Source of the DNA: Pseudolabrys taiwanensis | GTDB lineage: Bacteria > Pseudomonadota > Alphaproteobacteria > Rhizobiales > Xanthobacteraceae | Assembly: GCF_003367395.1 (NCBI RefSeq) | Contig: NZ_CP031417.1 | Span: 3,038,001-3,102,000, forward strand | DNA length: 64,000 bases | Direction of reading: 5' to 3' | In this document: one piece after another, positions 44,127 through 53,576 of the stretch | Layout of the letters: each line of letters begins with the position of its first letter | How positions within the stretch are numbered: position 1 is the first letter of the stretch | The notes under the pieces: model-generated | The model's input: the letters and a program-made list of their open reading frames with translations, nothing else | What the model was told of the DNA's origin: nothing | The model's database searches: none | Program-made: the position numbers and the translations under genes

Positions 44127-45284
44127 TTACAAACTTCTCGCGATCAATAGCTTCATGATCTCGTTCGTTCCCGCATAGATACGCAGCACCCGGGCATCGC
44201 GGTAGAGGCGGGAGATAGGATATTCGTCCATGAACCCGTAGCCGCCGAACAGCTGCAGGCAACGGTCGATCACCCGCGCCTGGATATCGGTGAGCCGGTA
44301 CTTGGCCATGGAGGCAGTCACGGTGTCGAGTTCGCCTTTGACGTGGCGGCCGATGCAGTGATCGAGGAATACCTTGGCCATTGTGACATCGGTTTTACAC
44401 TCGGCCAGTTCGAACTGCGTATTTTGGAACTCGATGATCTTTTTACCGAAGGCGGCGCGCTGCTTCACGTAGTCGACAGTGAGCGCCAGCGCCCGTTCCA
44501 TCATCGCGACCGCGTGCAGCGCGACGATCAGACGCTCCTGCGGCAGTTCCTGCATGAGCTGGTAGAAGCCCTGCCCCTCCTCGGTGCCGAGCAGGTTTTC
44601 CGCCGGCAGCCGCACGTCCTCGAAAAATAATTCGGACGTGTCGGCCGAATCCATGCCGAGCTTCTTGAGCTTGCGGCCGCGGCGGAAGCCGGGCGCGTCA
44701 TCGGTCTCGACCACCAGCAGCGACACGCCCTTGGCCCCGGCTTTCGCATCGGTCTTGGCGACGACGATGACCAGGTTGGCGTGCTGGCCGTTGGTGATGA
44801 AGGTCTTGGAGCCGCTCAGCACATAGCCGTTGCCGGACTTCTCGGCCTTGGTGCGCACGCCCTGCAGGTCGGAGCCGGTGCCGGGCTCGGTCATGGCAAT
44901 GGCGCCGACGAGTTCGCCGGTTGCCAGCTTGGGCAGCCAGCGCTGCTTCTGCTCCTCGGTACCGTAGTGCAGGATGTAGGGCGCAACGATGCCCGAATGC
45001 AGCGGCGCGCCGAAACTATCGAAGCCGGCCAGCGAATACGCGCGATTGATGATGGCCTCGTGCGCGAAGGTGCCGCCGGCGCCGCCGTATTCCTCCGGCA
45101 TCGAAGCACAGAGGAGACCCGCCTGCCCGGCCTTGGTCCAAACCTCGCGCTCGTACATGCCCTGCTCGTGCCAGCGGTCGACATGCGGGGCGAATTCGTC
45201 GTCGATGAAGCGCCGCGCCTGCTCTTCCAGCAGCACGAGATCTTCGGTCATCCAATCGGGACGAGGCAGATTGAGAACGTCCAT
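44127..45284 (-). CDS. Acyl-CoA dehydrogenase
   Basis: 385 residues, FAD-dependent; introduces the alpha-beta double bond in acyl-CoA (first step of beta-oxidation), electrons passing to ETF. Domain order: N-terminal helices, beta-barrel with IAMTEPGTGSDLQGVRT, C-terminal helices with RAAFGKKIIEFQNTQFELAE and the end block RDARVLRIYAGTNEIMKLL, where the catalytic Glu of the family is usually in the YxGTNEI-type segment. First gene of the beta-oxidation cluster. Confidence 0.95.
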   Translation of the reverse strand: MDVLNLPRPDWMTEDLVLLEEQARRFIDDEFAPHVDRWHEQGMYEREVWTKAGQAGLLCASMPEEYGGAGGTFAHEAIINRAYSLAGFDSFGAPLHSGIVAPYILHYGTEEQKQRWLPKLATGELVGAIAMTEPGTGSDLQGVRTKAEKSGNGYVLSGSKTFITNGQHANLVIVVAKTDAKAGAKGVSLLVVETDDAPGFRRGRKLKKLGMDSADTSELFFEDVRLPAENLLGTEEGQGFYQLMQELPQERLIVALHAVAMMERALALTVDYVKQRAAFGKKIIEFQNTQFELAECKTDVTMAKVFLDHCIGRHVKGELDTVTASMAKYRLTDIQARVIDRCLQLFGGYGFMDEYPISRLYRDARVLRIYAGTNEIMKLLIARSL

Positions 45285-45415
45285 GGGTCCGGCGGGTCCA
45301 GGAGACTCAGGAAGGTCCGCTCACAATAGAGGGCGCGGACCGCGAGCGCGAGGCCCTCCTACTCCTCCTTAAGGGGGCGAAAAACGCGATTCCGCCCGCC
45401 CCTCCCCGGCCGGCG

Positions 45416-46177
45416 TCATTGCGCGAGATATGCGTCGTTGATCTTCTGCCAGGTGCCGTCGGCGCGGATCGCGGCGATGCCGCCATTCAGCTTGTCGACC
45501 AGATCGGCGCGCCTGCCCTTCGGCACGGCCACGGCCAACGGCAACTCCCAAAACAACGTCTTCGGCTCGGTCACCTTGCCGGGCACCACCATGCGGGCGA
45601 TGCGCGCGCCGGCCTGGAAATTCAGGGCCGCTGCATCCGCCTGACCGCTCACGAGCTGATTGAGGCTCTCGTCGTAGTTGGCGGTGACAAGAAGCTTCAC
45701 ATCCGGATAGCGCTTGGCGATGTATTCGGCGAGCGGTCCGGTCTTCGGCGTCGTAACTGTCTTGCCGGTGAGCGCGGCGAAATCGGGCGTCGGCGCGCCG
45801 GAGCGAACGAACAGCGCCCCGCCCGTCACGACGAGCGGCGCCGAGAAGTCGAACAGCTTCACACGCTCCGGATTGATCGCCAGCGGGAAGATCGCATCGG
45901 CGCGGCCGTCCTCGAGCGTCTTCTGCACCTCGACGAAGGGCACCGGCACGAGAACGAGTTCAAGCCCTGCCTGCGTAGCCGCCGCTTTGAGAACGTCGAC
46001 GGCAAGACCCGCCGAGTGGCCGTCCACCACTTCGGCGAAAGGCGGAAACCGTTGATCGTGCGCAACGCGGACGGTCTCCGCGGCCGCAACAGATGCCGCA
46101 CCGAGTGGGCTCCGCGTGAACGAAAGTGCCGCCAACAAGGCCACAGCCAAAAGTTTGATCGCTTGCTTCACTTGCAT
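45416..46177 (-). CDS. Solitary family-3 periplasmic substrate-binding protein
   Basis: 253 residues from ATG 46177; a GTG two codons later (46171) is spaced better from the GGGGGG upstream and is an alternative. A signal peptide (cleavage near AAETVRV) precedes a class-3 (amino-acid type) binding fold: TVRVAHDQRFPPFAEVVDGHSAGLAVDVL, RVKLFDFSAPLVVTGGALFVR, TGPLAEYIAKRYPDVKL and NFQAGARIARM. Typically delivers polar amino acids to an ABC importer, but no permease or ATPase gene lies nearby. It may use an importer elsewhere or act as a sensor. Confidence 0.9.
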   Translation of the reverse strand: MQVKQAIKLLAVALLAALSFTRSPLGAASVAAAETVRVAHDQRFPPFAEVVDGHSAGLAVDVLKAAATQAGLELVLVPVPFVEVQKTLEDGRADAIFPLAINPERVKLFDFSAPLVVTGGALFVRSGAPTPDFAALTGKTVTTPKTGPLAEYIAKRYPDVKLLVTANYDESLNQLVSGQADAAALNFQAGARIARMVVPGKVTEPKTLFWELPLAVAVPKGRRADLVDKLNGGIAAIRADGTWQKINDAYLAQ

Positions 46178-46283
46178 CCCCCCCAAATTGCCGTGCGAGG
46201 TTAGCAAGGGCACATGCCGGCCACTATGGCGCGTCGCGCGAGCCCGCGTTGGCGCGCATCCGCGCGTGCCGCGACGGCGCGAG

Positions 46284-46308
46284 CCGGCCTCCCCACGGGG
46301 GAGGCCGG
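46284..46308 (-). terminator. Intrinsic terminator after the LivK-type gene
   Basis: Perfect 11-bp stem CCGGCCTCCCC (46284-46294) / GGGGAGGCCGG (46298-46308) with a 3-base loop, 20 bases past the stop of the minus-strand binding protein gene. No long T-tract. Confidence 0.6.
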
Positions 46309-46327
46309 TGCATTGAGGGCAAAGCTG

Positions 46328-47500
46328 CTATTTCGCCTTCGCGGGGTCCTTCACCGCGTCGATCTTGTCGAACTCGACGTTCTGGTTCGTGCCGCCGACC
46401 TTCTCGACGCGGCGGATATAGACCGTCTGCACGATGTCACGCGTTTCGGGATCGATGGAGATCGGCCCGCGCGGGCTCTCCCACTTCATGCCCTTGGCCG
46501 CGGCGATGAGACTGTCGCCATCGGCCTTGCCGCCGGTCTTCTTCAGCGCCTCGTAGATCAGATGCATGCCGTCCCAGCCGCCGATGGAGAACACATCGGG
46601 GTTGCGCTTGAACTCGGCGTTATAGGCCTTCACGAAGTCCTGGTTCATCTTCGACTTGTGTTCCCAGCCATAGTGAAACACGGTGCGGATGCCCACGGCC
46701 GCATCGCCCATGCTCTTGAGCGCGTTGTCGTCCATGGTGATCTCGCCCTGGCCGAGGATCTTGTTGCCCGGGAAGCCGCGCTCCTGCATCGCCTTGGTGA
46801 TGGCGATCGGCTGCGCGCCGCCCGGGATAAAGATGAAGATGGCGTCGGGGTTGATGTCCTTGGCACGCTGCACGAAGGCGGAGAAGTCGGGATTGGCGAC
46901 CGGCATGCGCACGGAGCCGACGATCTCGCCGCCCGCGTCCTTGAAGCCCTTCACGAACCAGGTCTCGGCATCGATGCCGGGGCCGTAGTCCGAGACCATG
47001 GTGTAGATCTTCTTCAGGCCATTCTTGAACGCCCACTGCCCGAACGGATGCTCGAGCTGCGGAATGGTCAGCGAGGTGCGCGCGATGTAGGGCGACTTGG
47101 TGGTGATCGCCGAGGTTGCGGCGTTCATGACCACCATGAACTTCTTGCCCTCCGCCGACACGTCGCCCGCGCCGAAGGCCTCCGGCGTCAGCGTGAAGCC
47201 GGCCAGGATGTCGACCTTGTCACGCACGACGAGTTCCTGCGCCAGGCGCTTGGCGACGTCCGGGTTGGGGCCGCCGGTGTCCTTGCGGACGAACTCGATC
47301 TTCTTGCCGGCGACGGTGTCGCCGTGCTGCTTCACATAGAGCTTGATGGCATTGTCCATCTGCGCCGCGGTGTCGGCGAACTGGCCGGAATAGGCCATGA
47401 TCAGGCCGACCTTGACGGTCTGTTGGGCGCTGGCCGCGCTCGCCGTGAGCAATGCCGCGGCCAGGACAAGCACGGATTGTCGTGTGAACGTGATCATCAA
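46328..47500 (-). CDS. Branched-chain-type periplasmic binding protein (LivK family), solitary
   Basis: 390 residues with a signal peptide (cleavage near ASAAQQ). Periplasmic-binding-protein class I fold: TVKVGLIMAYSGQFADTAAQM, NPDVAKRLAQELVVRDKVDIL, KKIYTMVSDYGPGIDAETWFVKGF and FIFIPGGAQPIAITKAM. LivK relatives bind Leu/Ile/Val, aromatic acids, amides or urea for ABC import. The gene is isolated: no livHMGF genes are adjacent, so the cognate transporter lies elsewhere. Terminator-like stem follows. Confidence 0.92.
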   Translation of the reverse strand: MMITFTRQSVLVLAAALLTASAASAQQTVKVGLIMAYSGQFADTAAQMDNAIKLYVKQHGDTVAGKKIEFVRKDTGGPNPDVAKRLAQELVVRDKVDILAGFTLTPEAFGAGDVSAEGKKFMVVMNAATSAITTKSPYIARTSLTIPQLEHPFGQWAFKNGLKKIYTMVSDYGPGIDAETWFVKGFKDAGGEIVGSVRMPVANPDFSAFVQRAKDINPDAIFIFIPGGAQPIAITKAMQERGFPGNKILGQGEITMDDNALKSMGDAAVGIRTVFHYGWEHKSKMNQDFVKAYNAEFKRNPDVFSIGGWDGMHLIYEALKKTGGKADGDSLIAAAKGMKWESPRGPISIDPETRDIVQTVYIRRVEKVGGTNQNVEFDKIDAVKDPAKAK

Positions 47501-47695
47501 CTCCTCCCTGAAGCCGTTTCTTTGCGCGACGGCATACCCGGCAGGTTAGCGGCAATCCCGCACAGCGTCACGATCACGTGGCGACGTTCGGCCCTCCAAA
47601 CCCGGACGGGACCGCGCCGGCACGACGATAGCCCAATACCACCTCCCCAAACCGACTCACCTTTACGATGGGCAGATCGGGCGGGGCTGCGACGG

Positions 47696-48253
47696 ATGGA
47701 ATTCTCGATTGGGCGCCCGGACGTCGTCCGGGCAGTCAATCAGCGCTGGCTTTTGAAGTTTTGGCAGGCTCACCGCGGTCCACATCCCGTACCGCGGTGG
47801 CAAGGCGTCGTGGTGGAAAAGCTGTCCGACCGCTCGGCCAATCTGAGCATGCTGACCGTGACCGGCGACGGGGAGGCCCCCCGGTTTCAGATTCGGTTCA
47901 ACGGCAGCATCATCGACAAGGCCTACGGCTCCCCCGACCACCGCGGAAAGCACCTCGACGAGGTCATGCCGGCGCTTATGCGCCCCGACGGCCTGCCGCC
48001 TTTCACGCGAGCGGCCAGGGACGGCTGTCCGATTTACACGATCCACACCATCAGGGACCGCGACGGCCGCGTCGTCCAGTACGAACGGCTGCTGCTGCCG
48101 TTCTCCGGCGACGGGCTCCGCGTCGATCGCGTGCTGGTGTCCTCCGAGTTCGTCTGTCTCGACGGCGCGTTCGACGGCGACAACATCATGCACGTACAAA
48201 CCGCGCCGCCCGTACTGGAGCTGGCGGCGAAGATCGAGATGGCGGCGGCCTAG
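47696..48253 (+). CDS. PAS_5-type domain protein
   Basis: 185 residues from ATG 47696. Near the start the residues NQRWLLKFWQAHRG and VPRWQGVVVEKLSDRSANLSML match the single-PAS (PAS_5) proteins of Alphaproteobacteria; the barrel continues with FQIRFNGSIIDKAYGSPDHRGKHLDEVM and ends in a strand with VVQYERLLLPFSGDGLRVDRVL. No other domain is attached, so it is a free PAS sensor or binder of unknown partner. Convergent with the DUF2189 gene; start sequence has a weak ribosome site. Confidence 0.8.
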   Translation: MEFSIGRPDVVRAVNQRWLLKFWQAHRGPHPVPRWQGVVVEKLSDRSANLSMLTVTGDGEAPRFQIRFNGSIIDKAYGSPDHRGKHLDEVMPALMRPDGLPPFTRAARDGCPIYTIHTIRDRDGRVVQYERLLLPFSGDGLRVDRVLVSSEFVCLDGAFDGDNIMHVQTAPPVLELAAKIEMAAA

Positions 48254-49030
48254 CTATGGCGCCGGCGCGACGACGCGCCGATAGAGATGCCAAGTGGCGT
48301 GGCCGAGCACCGGCAGCGTCACCAGCAGGCCGACGAAGAACGGCAGCACCGACACGATCAGCACGACCACGATCACCAGCGCCCAGCCGATCATGGGCAA
48401 GGGGCTCATCACCACCGCGCGCACGCTGGTGATCATCGCGGTGACGAAGTCGACGTCGCGGTCGAGCAGCAATGGAAACGACACCACGGTCAACGAGAAC
48501 AGGATCAGCGACAGGACGGCGCCCTCGACATTGCCGACGACGAGGAACGCCAGCCCCTCGTTGGTCGTGAGCACGGCGCCGATGAACCCGTGGATGTCGC
48601 TGAACGAGGCATGGAGGCCGAGGAACAGCGCCATCAGGAAGCGCACCTGATACATCCACATGATGAAGATGAAGAGCGTCACGAAGGCCATCCAGCCGAG
48701 TTCGCCGCGCGTGCGGATCGCGCGCCAGATGTCGCGCGCCGACGGCGCTTCGCCCCTTTCGCGGCGCCGGCTCACCTCGTAGAGCGCGATGGCGGCGAAC
48801 GGCCCGATCAGCGCAAAGCCCGCCGCCAGCGGGTAAGCGAGATAGGTCATGCCGAGCGCGGTGACCGACAGCACGATGAGATTGCCTCCGGCCGCGTACA
48901 GCGCGCCGACGGCGAGACCGTAAAGCGGCATGGCCTGAAAATCGCGCAGGCCCTTGCCGAGCGCATCGATCACGTCGGCCGCGGCGATCGGGCGCACGAC
49001 GGGATCGACCTTCCCCGAAATGACAGACAT
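48254..49030 (-). CDS. DUF2189 membrane protein
   Basis: 258 residues from ATG 49030 (GGGGTGGAAACG upstream). The sequence matches DUF2189/YciC-like polytopic membrane proteins: IAAADVIDALGKGLRDFQAMP, then about six helices including LAYPLAAGFALIGPFAAIALYEVSRRRERGE and FPLLLDRDVDFVTAMITSVRAV. Function unknown; the family is found in many Proteobacteria, often near oxidase or stress genes. It is the last gene of the small minus-strand cluster behind the microprotein. Confidence 0.88.
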   Translation of the reverse strand: MSVISGKVDPVVRPIAAADVIDALGKGLRDFQAMPLYGLAVGALYAAGGNLIVLSVTALGMTYLAYPLAAGFALIGPFAAIALYEVSRRRERGEAPSARDIWRAIRTRGELGWMAFVTLFIFIMWMYQVRFLMALFLGLHASFSDIHGFIGAVLTTNEGLAFLVVGNVEGAVLSLILFSLTVVSFPLLLDRDVDFVTAMITSVRAVVMSPLPMIGWALVIVVVLIVSVLPFFVGLLVTLPVLGHATWHLYRRVVAPAP

Positions 49031-49147
49031 CGTTTCCACCCCACTTTTTTTCATTGTTGGGCGAAACTCTGCGCCAGCGCTTTGCTCTTCGTCAAAACGA
49101 AAGCGCCGCGCAAAGCGCGGCGCTTCTGCATCGAATCGGCTCGACCG

Positions 49148-49993
49148 CTAAGGCCGGACGGCCGGGCGGCCCCAATCCCACAGCGGACTCAGGGCCTCGC
49201 GACCGTCGCGATGCCGGCCGGCCGCGCAGGCCGCATACCAGGCGCAAACCGCTCCGATCAGCGCGGCAGCCCCGGCCATGAACCCGAGCACGATACCGCT
49301 GCGCCGGGCGCGATTGAGATTCTCCTGCGCGCTGGCAATGACAGTGTCGACGCGGCGCTCGGCATCGGCCGGCGCGAGACCGGTCATGGCCGCGGTCAGC
49401 CGCACGAGATAAGCGCGGTCATCGCTTTGCATGCCGCGATGGCTGGGCGCCGTGAGCAGGATGCGCGCGGCCTCGGCCCGCGGATAATCCATGTTGCCAG
49501 GCGGACGCCGCTCGCTGCGGAACAGCCGGTCGAGATCGAAAGCGATGATGTTCTCGCCGGCGACCGAGGTCGACGCTGCGCCTGCGGAGGGCGCGGCGAG
49601 ACGCGGCACCGCTTGCGCCGCCGCGATCACCATGATGCCCGTGAGCAACGTTGCCAGCCCCCACACGAGGAGACCATGCATGCCGTCGCGAAATTCCGCA
49701 TCGCTGCTGACGCCCGCCAACGGCGTCTGCAGCCGCGCCGTAACGTAAGCGCCGAACGAATAGGACACGATCGCCAGCAGCACCAGATAAAGCCCGGCCA
49801 GAAACACCAAGGCAAAGGACGTATCGCGCCACGTCGGCGCGGTCGACGATAGCGACAGCCCGAGCGCCGCTGCAAAGCTATGCAGCACAAACGCAAGCGC
49901 GGATGCAGCGATCGCTCCGGCGATCACGGCACCCCACGAAACATTCGACGTTCGATCGGTTGCGATGGTCGCAACCTGCGTTTCCATGGCCAT
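49148..49993 (-). CDS. Membrane protein of unknown function
   Basis: 281 residues with GGGAGACACCCT before ATG 49993. Starts with a cytosolic stretch and helix (SWGAVIAGAIAASALAFVLHSFAAALG), then a second helix (ALVFLAGLYLVLLAIVSYSFGAYVTARLQTP), a third (GLLVWGLATLLTGIMVIAAAQ), a long loop with ENIIAFDLDRLFRSERRPPGNMDY and a final helix (GIVLGFMAGAAALIGAVCAWYA). I recall this architecture from Bradyrhizobium 'hypothetical membrane' proteins that follow the 24-residue microprotein. Probably co-transcribed with it from the candidate EcfG promoter. Confidence 0.75.
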   Translation of the reverse strand: MAMETQVATIATDRTSNVSWGAVIAGAIAASALAFVLHSFAAALGLSLSSTAPTWRDTSFALVFLAGLYLVLLAIVSYSFGAYVTARLQTPLAGVSSDAEFRDGMHGLLVWGLATLLTGIMVIAAAQAVPRLAAPSAGAASTSVAGENIIAFDLDRLFRSERRPPGNMDYPRAEAARILLTAPSHRGMQSDDRAYLVRLTAAMTGLAPADAERRVDTVIASAQENLNRARRSGIVLGFMAGAAALIGAVCAWYAACAAGRHRDGREALSPLWDWGRPAVRP

Positions 49994-50014
49994 AGGGTGT
50001 CTCCCGTCCCGTTC

Positions 50015-50089
50015 TCAGCGCAAGCCGAGGAACGAAAGAATGGCCATGATCACGACAATCAAACCGACCAGATAGATAAGCCCGTTCAT
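50015..50089 (-). CDS. 24-residue hydrophobic microprotein
   Basis: Very short gene from ATG 50089 with an excellent ribosome site GGAGGGCAGGG. The product consists of one membrane helix, MNGLIYLVGLIVVIMAI-LSFLGLR (split only for length), ending in a basic residue. Microproteins of this pattern are recurrent in Hyphomicrobiales. Behind it, 21 bases away, lies the 281-residue membrane protein gene. A candidate EcfG promoter is centred 57 bases before the ATG, so it is likely expressed in the general stress response. Too short for most annotation pipelines. Confidence 0.75.
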   Translation of the reverse strand: MNGLIYLVGLIVVIMAILSFLGLR

Positions 50090-50133
50090 CCCTGCCCTCC
50101 TCTTCGTGTACCGCCGCGGCCACGCGCGTGAGA

Positions 50134-50158
50134 AACGGAAAGCGAGAGGGTTTGTTCC
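50134..50158 (-). promoter_or_regulatory. Candidate EcfG promoter of the microprotein operon
   Basis: On the minus strand GGAAC (50158-50154), 16 bases, CGTT (50137-50134): a perfect match to the EcfG consensus. The predicted start would leave a leader of about 40 bases before the microprotein ATG at 50089. Confidence 0.65.
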
Positions 50159-50254
50159 CTCTTGCGCTTCATTGCAGCAAGATTCCCGTGGCGATCTATC
50201 GAGAAGACGAGGGAAGTCGGTTATACTGACGGCATTCCGCTCAGGAGAAGACCG

Positions 50255-51241
<987 letters not shown>

Positions 51242-51285
51242 GCGGAGACGCAGACACCGTACTGCTTGTCCCGGCTTCGAAGCGC

Positions 51286-51373
51286 GTCATGCCCGGCCTT
51301 GGGCCGGGCATCCACGTTTCCAACGATCGCAACAAAGAGAAGCGTGGATGGCCGGGACAAGCCCGGCCATGAC
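51286..51373. repeat. Palindromic repeat between two convergent genes
   Basis: GTCATGCCCGGCCTTGGGCC and its inverse ending GGCCGGGACAAGCCCGGCCATGAC form an 88-base element with two hairpins, between the aldo/keto reductase and the FadE5-like gene. Probably a bidirectional terminator as well as a dispersed repeat. Confidence 0.75.
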
Positions 51374-51430
51374 CGGCGAAGAGGCCCTCTTAAAGCGCCA
51401 AAGAAGATCCGCTTCGTTTCCGCTCGACGA

Positions 51431-53206
51431 TCAAAACGCCTCGGCCGGCAATTCCATCGTGCTCGCCGCGCCGGTTTCGATGCGCGAGAGCCGCGTCGCG
51501 GTTTCCGGCAGCATGCGCTCCATGAAGAAGCGGCCGAGCACCAGCTTGGTGTTGTACTGCTGCGCATCGCCCTCCTTGGCGGCGAGCTTGGCCTGCGCCG
51601 CTTCGGCGATACGGCACCACATGTAACCGAGCGCGACCAGGCCGAACAGGTGCATGTAGTCGTATGAACCCGCGCCGGCATTATCGGGCTTGGCCATGGC
51701 GTTGTTCATGAACCACATGGTCGCCTGCTGCAGATGCGCCAGCGACTTCTCCAGCGGCTTGACGTAGGGGCCCATCGCCTCGTTGGCGGCGCGGTCCTTC
51801 ACATAGCCCTGCGCCTCGTTGAAGAAGGCCATGATGGCGCGGCCGCCATTGCGCGCGAGCTTGCGGCCGACGAGATCCAGCGCCTGGATGCCGTTCGCGC
51901 CCTCGTAGATCATGGCGATGCGCGCATCGCGCACGAACTGCTCCATGCCGTGCTCGGCGATGTAGCCATGACCGCCGAACACCTGCTGCGCCAGCACCGT
52001 GTTGGCAAAGCCCATGTCCGTGAGCACACCCTTCACCACCGGCGTCAACAGACCCATGGCGTCGTCGGCCGATTCGCGCTGCTTGGTGTCGGGCGAGCGA
52101 TGCGAGATGTCGCCGTTGAGCGCGGTCCAGATCACCAGCGCGCGGGCCGCCTCGTTGAAGGCACGCATGGTCATCAGCACGCGGCGGACGTCGGGATGCA
52201 CGATGATCGGGTCGGCCGGTTTGTCGGGCGCTTTCGCGCCGGTGAGCGCGCGGCCCTGCAAACGCTCCTTCGCGTAGACGACCGCGTTCTGGTAGGCGAC
52301 CTCCGACAGCGCAAGGCCCTGCAGGCCGACGCCCAAACGCGCCTCGTTCATCATCGTGAACATGGCGTTGAGGCCGCGGTTTTCTTCGCCGACCAGCCAA
52401 CCGGTCGCGCCGTCATAATTCATGACGCAGGTCGAGTTGCCGTGAATGCCCATCTTCTCTTCGATCGAGCCGCAGGACACGCCGTTCGGTGCGCCGTCCA
52501 GGAGTTTCGGCACGACGAACAGCGAAATGCCCTTGGTGCCCTCGGGCGCGCCTTCAATGCGCGCGAGCACGAGATGGACGATGTTTTCGGTGAGATCCTG
52601 TTCGCCGCCGGAGATGAAGATCTTGGTGCCGGAGATCTTGTACGAGCCGTTGCCCTGCTTCACCGCCTTGGTGCGCAACAGACCGAGATCGGTGCCGCAA
52701 TGCGGTTCGGTGAGATTCATCGTGCCGGCCCACTCGCCGGAGATGAGGTGCGGCAGATACTTCTGTTTCAATTCGTCGTTGCCGTGCTGAACCAGCGCGG
52801 CGACCGCACCCTGCACCAAGCCCGGATACATCGAGAAAGCAAGATTGGCGGAAGCGAGATATTCGTTGACGATCACCGTCAGCGTGCTCGGCAGCCCCTG
52901 GCCGCCGTATTCGCCCGGCGCCGACATGCCGATCCAGCCGCCGTCGCGCAGTTGACGATAGGCATCCTTGAAGCCGGTCGGCGTCGTGACGCGTCCATCC
53001 GGGTGACGCGTGCAGCCTTCCTTGTCGCCGACACGGTTGAGCGGGGCGAGCACCTCTTCGGTGAACTTGCCGGCTTCGCGCAACACGGCCTCGACCACGT
53101 CCGGGGAGGCGTCGGCAAATCCGGGCAGGTTGTTGTAGCGATCGATGTGGAAGACGTCGTTCAGCAAAAACAAGGTGTCGTCGACGGGCGCTTTGTAGGT
53201 CGGCAT
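51431..53206 (-). CDS. FadE5-like long acyl-CoA dehydrogenase
   Basis: 591 residues from ATG 53206 with GAAGAGGAAAC upstream; the frame is open further upstream into noncoding sequence. Acyl-CoA dehydrogenase of the long form (about 600 residues) with an added C-terminal helical domain: APVDDTLFLLNDVFHIDRYNN at the N-terminus, MNLTEPHCGTDLGLLRTKAV in the FAD-binding region, and the catalytic Glu context MIYEGANGIQALDLVGRKL. This type (FadE5 of Mycobacterium, AcdA in Pseudomonas) accepts medium to long chains. Not clustered with other fad genes here. Confidence 0.94.
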   Translation of the reverse strand: MPTYKAPVDDTLFLLNDVFHIDRYNNLPGFADASPDVVEAVLREAGKFTEEVLAPLNRVGDKEGCTRHPDGRVTTPTGFKDAYRQLRDGGWIGMSAPGEYGGQGLPSTLTVIVNEYLASANLAFSMYPGLVQGAVAALVQHGNDELKQKYLPHLISGEWAGTMNLTEPHCGTDLGLLRTKAVKQGNGSYKISGTKIFISGGEQDLTENIVHLVLARIEGAPEGTKGISLFVVPKLLDGAPNGVSCGSIEEKMGIHGNSTCVMNYDGATGWLVGEENRGLNAMFTMMNEARLGVGLQGLALSEVAYQNAVVYAKERLQGRALTGAKAPDKPADPIIVHPDVRRVLMTMRAFNEAARALVIWTALNGDISHRSPDTKQRESADDAMGLLTPVVKGVLTDMGFANTVLAQQVFGGHGYIAEHGMEQFVRDARIAMIYEGANGIQALDLVGRKLARNGGRAIMAFFNEAQGYVKDRAANEAMGPYVKPLEKSLAHLQQATMWFMNNAMAKPDNAGAGSYDYMHLFGLVALGYMWCRIAEAAQAKLAAKEGDAQQYNTKLVLGRFFMERMLPETATRLSRIETGAASTMELPAEAF

Positions 53207-53576
53207 GTTTCCTCTTCCCGCCGGCATCGTTGAGGCCGGCCGCTGAGCCGTTAACAACTCGTTACGTATTGAACGGTTGCAACCGATTTGCGACCGGCCG
53301 GCTTCCGTTCGAAGGACGCCGCAACCCCCGGCAGCGCCCGCCAAGAGTGCCGGACCGGGGCTTTCAGCGGCGTTAAGCCCGGCTTCGGCCACAGTGCCGC
53401 GAAAAGTGCCGGTCAAATCCGACACTTCGGTCCAGCATTAACGTGTTGTTTACCGCAAACGTCAAAAGTCGGCGAGTGGACGAAAGGACCGAGCTTGTAT
53501 CCACCTGCCGTTAACGAGCACCGGTTCCACGAGGGCTGATCCTGGCCCTTACGCCTCCACCTAACTGGGTGTGAGA
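53207..53576. other. Intergenic region upstream of the PodJ-like gene
   Basis: 370 bases with no supported gene. It includes the near-consensus CtrA site at 53438-53453 (listed separately) and further TTAAC motifs at 53262 and 53509. The AT-richer stretch from 53430 to 53470 is the likely promoter. The frame running from the FadE5-like gene on the minus strand and the short plus-strand frames have no ribosome sites. Confidence 0.45.
53438..53453 (+). promoter_or_regulatory. Near-consensus CtrA binding site
   Basis: TTAA-N7-TTTAC (one mismatch to the alphaproteobacterial CtrA site TTAA-N7-TTAAC) 124 bases before the PodJ-like start. CtrA is the cell-cycle master regulator, and polarity genes such as podJ are in its network in Caulobacter and rhizobia. 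Confidence 0.4.

Noticed and set aside
46214..48253. 679-codon plus-strand frame
   Set aside because: Only its last 185 codons encode the PAS_5 protein; the first part is antisense to the LivK-type gene.
49054..49151. Possible small gene between the DUF2189 and the 281-residue membrane protein genes
   Set aside because: No ribosome site or conserved start was found; the frames present are short and repetitive.
51431..53425. Extended N-terminus of the FadE5-like protein upstream of 53206
   Set aside because: The residues upstream of MPTYKAP have no homology pattern and the ribosome site GAAGAGG lies right before ATG 53206.
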